From Zeugodacus cucurbitae (lineage: Eukaryota; Arthropoda; Insecta; Diptera; Tephritidae), in NCBI RefSeq assembly GCF_028554725.1, contig NC_071668.1:41120501-41184500 (forward strand): DNA of 64,000 bases, read 5' to 3'. The stretch's first letter is position 1. Every line of letters starts with the position of its first letter. The notes below the pieces were generated by a model, which did no database searches, was not told the DNA's origin, and was given only the letters and a program-made list of their open reading frames with translations. Shown piece after piece: positions 57,593-64,000 of this stretch. A program made the translations under genes and the position numbers.

Positions 57593-58361
57593 TAATTTTT
57601 ATAAAATAAACATGTAGAAACAATGTGATGAAGTGTATGTGTAAAATAAGTGATATATATATTGTGAAAATTCGAGGTAAAAGTAGTACTTTTTTCATCT
57701 TTAAATGCGAATATCTCGAAAACTATAAGTCAGCTGCAGCTATATATATATATATTCTTAATCTGGAGAACCTCCTCTTTCCAACGATACCCATTTTATT
57801 ACCGGGATAGTATACTAAAGGCGACCCCTTTTTTATTTTGATTTATTTGAAATTTTTTTAAATATAGCCGAAGTGAATTCAGAACTCTTTAGGTTTATTG
57901 TTTTATTATTGGCTGATTAAAAAACGAGTTAGTTAAATCACTACTTGGAAGGATCTCCTCTATTCCCCCATACGCCGATTATATGAGTTTAATCCCACAT
58001 TTCGCTCTTCTATTTGTTCCTTCAAATGATATGATAATTAGATGAACAAGATTAAAGTGAGATACATTTCTATTAGAAACCAATTTCAAAGGAAACATAG
58101 AATAATATATAAAACAAAAATGTATATAAACTTTACCATTATTTGGGGCCCTTTCTCCATCAAGTATGACAAACTCAGAACCCTTGGTATTCTGTCCATC
58201 ATATTTGGAAATGTCCATTTTAATACTTCCACTATTTTTCGGCCATATACACTTTTAACTCCAGTAAACAATTTATATTAGAGATGTTAGCAAGAGGACA
58301 TCTCGATTGTCTCCATGTTCCAATCGACAATAAATATTGCTGATCGTTGGCAATAGTTGTC
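57593..58361. other. AT-rich DNA, nothing recognised
   Basis: No supported gene. Two loosely similar stretches (ggagaacctcctctttcc at 57764, ggaaggatctcctctattcc at 57948) may be part of an old repeat. Confidence 0.35.
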
Positions 58362-58916
58362 TGGAAAATACAAAAAATCTAGCAAAGAACACATATGGGG
58401 TTTCTCTGGAAAAATAGCTACTTGAAAAAATAAGTTCTTTATTTTCTTTGGCAATTATATATCTTATAGTACATGTAAAACCTAAAATAAAACATATAGT
58501 TTTAGGTCTGTGTAACGCGGGGTTGCCATATTATAAGGGGCCAAAAATTTTTGTATAAAAATTTTCGAACCGCCATAACTTTAAAACTAATGAACAGATT
58601 TTAAAACACCATGCGACTTTTTTGTACAGAAATTCTCAAACTTTGAAACTGTATATCGTAAAAATTTTTAAAATTAATATTTCATAGCAAAAAATGAAAA
58701 AAAAATTTTTTTTGGAAATTTTAACAACTTATGCCCCCTTCGAATTTTTTCGAAAATATCTTAAAATGTTCCTTATTTCATCACCTTTTTACCCCCCAAA
58801 GGGAATTTTGGGACAGCAATATTTGTATGAGCTACAAATAAAAAACAACTCAGAACATGATGAAAAGTCATTGAATTAATCACTATTATTATCAGAATTT
58901 AGCGTACCCCAGAACC

Positions 58917-61455
58917 CACCAGACCCATTCGCTTCGCTTCCTTATCCAGGCGGGAAAAAAGCAGAACTAACGGCGCGGGTGTTGTTTCCAATGATATCGA
59001 TATCATCGGCGTACGCCAGTAGCTGTACACTCTTGTAGAAGATTGTACCTTCTCTATTTAGCTCTGCAGCTCTTATAATTTTCTCCAGCATCAAGTTAAA
59101 GAAGTCGCACGATAGCGAGTCACCTTGTCTGAAACCTCGTTTGGTATCGAACGGCTCGGAGAGGTCCTTCCCGATCCTGACGGAGCTTTTGGTGTTGCTC
59201 AACGTCAACTTACACAGCCGTATTAGTTTTGCGGGGATACCAAATTCAGACATCGCGGCATAAAGGCAGCTCCTTTTCGTGCTGTCGAAAGCAGCTTTAA
59301 AGTCGACAAATAGATGGTGTGTGTCGATCCTTTTTTCACGGGTCTTCTCCAAGATTTGTCGCATGGTGAATATCTGGTCAGTTTTTGATTTTCCAGGTCT
59401 AAAGCCACACTGATAAGGTCCAATCAGTTTGTTGACGGTGGGCTTTAGTCTTTCACACAGTACGCTCGATAGAACCTTATACGCGATGTTAAGGAGGCTT
59501 ATCCCACGATAGTTGGCGCAGATTGTGGGGTCTCCCTTTTTGTGGATTGGGCAGAGTACACTGAGATTCCAATCGTCGGGCATGCTTTCTTCCGACCATA
59601 TTTCGCAAAGAAGCTGATGCATGCACCTTATCAGCTCTTCGCCGCCGTATTTGAATAGCTCGGCCGGCAATCCATCGGCCCCCGCCGCCTTGTTGTTCTT
59701 CAAGCGGGTAATTGCTATTCGAATTTCTTCACGGTCGGGCAATGGAACATCTGTTCCATCGTCGTCGATTGGGGAATCGGGTTCGCCATCTCCTGGTGTT
59801 GTACTTTCACTGCCATTCAGCAGGCTGGAGAAGTGTTCCCTCCACAAACACAGTATACTCTGGTCATCAACCACTAGATCACCGCTGGGGGTCCTACAGG
59901 AGTGTGCTCCGGTCTTGAAACCTTCAGTTAGTCGCCGGATCTTTTCGTAAAATTTTCGAGCATTACCCCTGTCGGCCAGCTTGTCAAGCTCTTCATACTC
60001 ACGCATTTCTGCCTCTTTCTTTCTTTTTCTGCAAATGCGTCTCGCTTCCCTCTTCAGCTCCCTATATCTTTCCCATCCCGCTCGTGTTGCGGTCGATCGC
60101 AACATTGCGAGGTAGGCAGTCTGTTTTCTCTCCACTGCGAGACGACAATCCTCATCATACCAGCTGTTTTTTTGGCTTTTCCGAAAGCCAATGGTTTCGG
60201 TTGCAGCTGTACGTAAGGAGTTTGATATGCCGTCCCACAGCTCCCTTATACCGAGATGCTGATGAGTGCTCTCAGAGAGCAGGAGTGCAAGTCGAGTAGA
60301 AAATCGTTCGGCTGTCGGTTGTGATTGCAGCTTCCCGATGTCGAACCTTCCTTGTGTTTGTTGACGTGTGCGCTTTTCTACACAGAGGCGGGTGCGTATC
60401 TTAGCTGCTACAAGATAGTGGTCCGAGTCAATGTTGGGACCACGAAGCGTACGCACATCAAAAACACTGGAGACATGTCGTCCATCTATCACAACATGAT
60501 CGATCTGGTTGCGAGTAATTCGATCCGGGGACAGCCAAGTAGCTTGATGGATTTTCTTATGCTGGAATCTAGTACTACAGATGACCATATTTCGGGCCCC
60601 GGCGAAGTCGATCAGCCTCAGACCGTTTGGTGATGTTTCGTCATGGAGGCTGAATTTTCCGACTGTTGTGCCAAACACACCTTCTTTACCCACCCTAGCG
60701 TTGAAATCGCCAAGCACGATTTTGACATCGTGGCGGGGGCAGCGCTCATAGGTACGTTCTAGGCGCTCATAGAAGGTATCTTTGATCACTTCGTCCTTCT
60801 CTTCCGTCGGGGCGTGGGCGCAAATCAGCGATATGTTGAAGAACCTCGCTTTGATGCGGATTGTGGCTAGACGTTCATCCACCGGAGTGAATGCCAGGAC
60901 TCGACGACGGAGTCTCTCTTCCACCACGAATCCCACACCGAATTTGCGCTCCTTTATATGGCCGCTGTAGTAGATGTCACAAGGACCCACCTTCGTCCGT
61001 CCTTGTCCCGTCCATCGCATTTCTTGGATTGCGGTGATGTCAGCCTTTACTCTTACGAGGACATCAACCAGCTGGGCAGAGGCACCTTCCCAATTAAGGG
61101 TCCGGACATTCCAGGTGCATGCCCTTAAATCATAGTCCTTTATACGTTTGCCGTGGTCGTCATCAAAAGGGGGGTTTCTCATCCGAGGCCTGTGTTTCTT
61201 ATTCACTGGTTATTCGTTTTTATGTGGTGGGTCCCAAGCCCTACGCACAACCGCATAAGCGGGATTCGCCTTCTCACTTTAGCTCGCTCCCAGACGGATG
61301 TCTGTTGGCTACCCAGAGGATACTTGGTCTAAGACCGGAAGTTGTGAGCTGCTTGAGCCACATGTAAAAGAATCGTTCCGGGCCACTCCCAAGTGAATGG
61401 CAGTCAGAAACTTTCCTCACTTACGTGAACTTCTACATATGACTCCATCCTCCAT
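58917..61455 (-). mobile_element. RTE copy 9, 3'-truncated
   Basis: The 5' UTR (61207-61455) and ORF are complete down to just after YADD. The rest of the RT, the tail and the 3' end are missing. LINE copies are normally truncated at the 5' end, so a later deletion removed the 3' third together with flanking sequence. Confidence 0.9.
58942..61182 (-). pseudogene. RTE copy 9 endonuclease-reverse transcriptase, open to the truncation
   Basis: From the first ATG (61180-61182) about 746 codons are open without a stop. The frame runs on to IGNNTRAVSSAF and a few non-homologous residues. All endonuclease motifs are present (TWNVRTLNWEG, AIQEMRW, VLGDFNARVG, IDSDHYLVAAKI), as are the RT motifs QCGFRPGKSKTDQI, VDFKAAFDS and LAYADDIDIIG. 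It matches copy 2 closely from the first residues and shares the GTG eight codons upstream. Loss of the C-terminal tail probably inactivates it. Confidence 0.92.
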
Positions 61456-61655
61456 ACAAAAAACTTTGACCCCTTATAATATGGCAACCCCGCATTACAC
61501 ATACCTAAAACCATATGTTTTATTTTAGGTTTTACATGTACTATAAGATATATAATTGCCAAAGAAAATAAAGAACTTTTTTTTCAAGTGGCTTTTTTTC
61601 CAGAGAATGCCCCATATTTTGGTAATATAATAGAAAAATTTTCAGTGTATCATAT

Positions 61656-62571
61656 TGTAACGGATTTTCATATTAAATCGTTTACGCTGAAACTCTACCC
61701 AGAGTTCGATCACTGGATTGTCAACTAAAAGTCACACTTTAATGGCTATACACTTATCTTTAATTCTAAATTAAAGAACTAAACCCTTTATTACTCGTTA
61801 TTCGAGTTTTCGACTTCTTACTTATAACTTTACTTTACTTGGCAACTCTCTAATTAAAACCAAGAATGATAGAAGACAAGATTACGACAGGCGTTTACAG
61901 TTAGCTTTTTTGGGTTTTGAGTTCCTGTTGAGTGACAACTTTCACGACCCCGAACACGCGAGCAAAACAAAACAATAAAACCAAAAAAAAAGAGCTGAAG
62001 TCATGGCTAGTGCTTAATTATTGTTTAAAATTCTAAGTGAAAAATTTATTAACTTGAAAAAGAAGTCCGCAATGGCGGAATTAAACAACAATAGTACAAA
62101 AAAGTCGTCTTAAAAGAATTTTTTTCTCTTTTCCAACCAACAAAAATGTTGGCATAATGGCGAACTTCTTGTAAGAAAACATATAATTTTAATTATAAAT
62201 ATGCATTATTATATTGGATCATTTTATAAATGAAGATTTTAAGAATTACGTTCATTATGATATTTTATCTGCACATTATTCAATTTGGTTCACTATGTTT
62301 CACATTTCCGCTTTCCATTTGACAATTCTTCTGTTGCCTATTCCCATTCGTGGGTCGTGAACGCTTCAGCCTGTCGTAATCTTGTCTTCTATCATTCTTG
62401 ATTAGAACTGTGTCTCGCTGCCAGTCCGGCAGCCCTTATATAGCCGCTTGTTGGCAATATATCGCCACTCGAACATTCTGGCAACTACGAATATCGATGT
62501 CTGGATAAATCTGGCAAGTTATCGATTTCGATTGTCGATTTTAGTTTATTCTAGCATACATGTTCGTCACA
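61656..62571 (-). repeat. 3' LTR of a Ty3/Gypsy retrotransposon (916 bp)
   Basis: On the minus strand it starts TGTGACGAACATG (62571) and ends CGTTACA (61656), imperfect TG...CA inverted ends. It follows the integrase gene after only about 70 bp, so there is no env gene. It contains a TATA box and an AATAAA signal (plus-strand tttatt 61787-61792). A 32-bp perfect inverted repeat lies at 61861-61892 and 62369-62400. Confidence 0.75.
62435..62442 (-). promoter_or_regulatory. Probable TATA box in the LTR
   Basis: The minus strand reads GGCTATATAAGGGCTG, a canonical TATA box in the position expected for the U3/R border of an LTR. Confidence 0.6.
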
Positions 62572-62638
62572 CTGCCGTCCACTTAAGTCTAATCGTCCCG
62601 ATTATACACACTTCCAGAACCAAATGCTGCAAGCCGTT

Positions 62639-63680
62639 TTAGATTAACCTTTCAATTGTCTGTATGCGATACAATAAATCATTGATCCGTTTAACAACCT
62701 GGTACGGTCCTTCCCAACTACATTGAAATTTAGGAGACAATCCTTTCTTCCGTTGTGAGTTATATAACAACACCCAATCCCCTTCAAAAAATTGTTCAGA
62801 GTTCTTTGCCTTCTCGTATTTTGCCTTCATTTTATCGCTCATGATTTGTGTCCGCTGTCTCACCATATCATGAATTTCTCTCATTTCGTCTTCTAGGACA
62901 CTGTTGGCTTTAAATCAATCGGTAACCGAAGATGATTACCGATGATTGTCCATCTTGGAGTCTGCCCCGCTTCTTCATGTACAGCAGACCGATAAGCCAT
63001 CAGGAACCAGCTATATGGGTATCCCAATACTTTTGATACTTGTCTATCACTTTCCTTAGATGTTCTTCCAAAGTTCGATTGGAACGTTCTACCATACCAT
63101 CGGATTGTGGATGTAAAGCGGTTGTACGAGTTTTCCGTATACCCAATTTGTGGCACATTTCCTGAATTATAGCTGATTCGAAATTCCTTCCTTGGTCAGA
63201 ATGTAATTCTATTGGAACACCATACCTCGTTACCCAATTGTTGATGCATACATCTGCTACTGTTTCAGCTTCTTGATTGGAAAGTGGGTTTACTTCTGGC
63301 CATTTGCTGAAATAATCCATGACTACCAAAACGTATTTGTTATCTAATTTACTGGTGGGAAATGGACCAACTACATCCATGGCAATTCGCTCAAATGGCA
63401 CACCCGAATTGTACTGCTTCATCTGGCCATGACTCCCGGATTTCGGTCCTTTAGCTTTAATGCACTCAGCACAATTAGCTATCCATTCAGTGACTGATTG
63501 CCGACAACCAACATAATAAAATCTTTGCTTTAGTTTTTCCAAGATTTTTGTGATTCCCATGTGCCACCCACGTGGGCCGTTATGCATCTCCTTGAGAACA
63601 TTAGGAATTCCGACTTTCGGAACGATTATAAGAGCTCGGGAACTAAAAATGCTCACCCACAAAAGTGCCCAACGCGCCAT
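62639..63680 (-). pseudogene. Ty3/Gypsy integrase, frameshifted, 5' part of pol missing
   Basis: The zinc-binding HHCC segment has GWHMGITKILEKLKQRF and WIANCAEC. The core has RIAMDVVGPFP (first D), ELHSDQGRNFES (second D) and QSDGMVERSNRTLEEHL (E). A frameshift near 63000-63030 leads to WFLMAYRSAVHEEAGQTP, and another near 62885 leads to the C-terminal GPY/chromodomain-like region (MREIHDMVRQRTQ; WEGPYQVVKRINDLLY). Reverse transcriptase, protease and gag are absent; upstream similarity ends near 63650. Integrase would insert the element cDNA into host DNA; this one is dead. Confidence 0.85.
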
Positions 63681-63699
63681 AAGAAGTTTTCACTTCAAA

Positions 63700-64000
63700 A
63701 AAAAACAATACTTAAAACTTTTGAGAAATTGTATATTATAAAAATTTAATAATTAATACTTTATATGTAAAATATGTAAATTTTGTCAATGTATAAATGA
63801 TAGCCGAAAAATCGTTTGTAAAAATTAAATTTTACTTGGTACTGAAATGCTAATATTTCAAAATTAATCTATAATAATTATTGAAAAAATAAAATAAAAT
63901 ACTAATTTATAAATGTCAATACCTCAAACAATTAAATAAATAAAAATAAAACAATTTAAATTTTTCATTTTTAAACGAAAAAGTAGGTGACCTAGAGAAT
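63700..64000. other. AT-rich DNA, nothing recognised
   Basis: Poly-A/T-rich sequence with no frame. A short stretch (gagaaattgtatattataaa) resembles sequence near 58638 inside the third CACTG element, a weak match. Confidence 0.35.

Larger units (their letters stand above)
58362..61647. mobile_element. Probable third CACTG element, split by RTE copy 9
   Basis: Arms 58394-58550 and 61470-61617 are inverted repeats (shared ttgccatattataagggg and gccaaagaaaataaagaact). The right terminus reads CAGTG at 61643-61647, so the element begins CACTG in the other direction. The left terminus has decayed (tctgg near 58362). No transposase seen. Confidence 0.5.

Noticed and set aside
57593..58361. Several 60-80 codon frames on both strands
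   Set aside because: AT-rich, low-complexity translations with no motif, overlapping each other on both strands.

Overview
The window is eukaryotic, AT-rich DNA packed with nested transposable elements, from a fly. A tephritid or related brachyceran is likely, judged from the repeat types; this is inference, not a species call. There are no operons, no rRNA genes and I saw no tRNA genes. The only host gene I can support is one gene on the minus strand. Three of its exons are recognisable: an acidic 56-nt exon (44794-44849), a RAMA-domain exon (42178-42535) and the start of an MPN domain (2119-2288). All three have consensus splice sites and lie in the right order for MPND (MPN domain-containing protein, Drosophila CG4751 type). 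If so, most of the window is one roughly 40-kb intron filled by transposons.

Layout. 1-3.4 kb: repeat Rep-A (with an RTE fragment in it), the MPN exon, a mariner relic and Rep-B. 3.57-12.14 kb: an I-clade non-LTR retrotransposon split by a full-length, almost intact RTE element (6783-10046). 12.26-25.7 kb: a non-autonomous Helitron, then stacks of repeats Rep-A, Rep-B and Rep-C broken by two RTE copies, a LINE 3' end and a CACTG-terminated DNA transposon with long inverted arms (22233-25300). 25.8-33.4 kb: a Tc1-like relic, a decayed Helitron (27189-30001) holding a second CACTG element, an RTE tail and two MITEs. 33.8-37.0 kb: full-length RTE copy 6 with a 10-bp target-site duplication. 38.2-41.7 kb: the best Rep-A copy and an AT-rich region. 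42.1-44.9 kb: host exons with a decayed RTE in the intron between them. 45.1-54.7 kb: Helitron, jockey-clade and LOA/R1-type LINE pieces in both orientations, plus RTE copy 8. 54.7-57.6 kb: a Helitron with a nearly intact PIF1-type helicase, followed by a short Helitron derivative. 58.4-61.6 kb: a probable third CACTG element split by RTE copy 9. 61.7-63.7 kb: the 3' LTR and integrase end of a Ty3/Gypsy element without an env gene.

How the parts act together. RTE is the dominant and most recent family: ten copies, two of them nearly intact, in two subfamilies with different 3' ends that share a conserved 3' hairpin. Helitrons supply helicase domains and at least four recognisable CTAG 3' ends. 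The CACTG elements carry a transposase whose last conserved block lies inside the inverted arms. Rep-A looks like a non-autonomous Helentron (HINE/DINE-1-like). Paralogous repeat copies give empty sites for several insertions, so the relative order of events can be read from the sequence.
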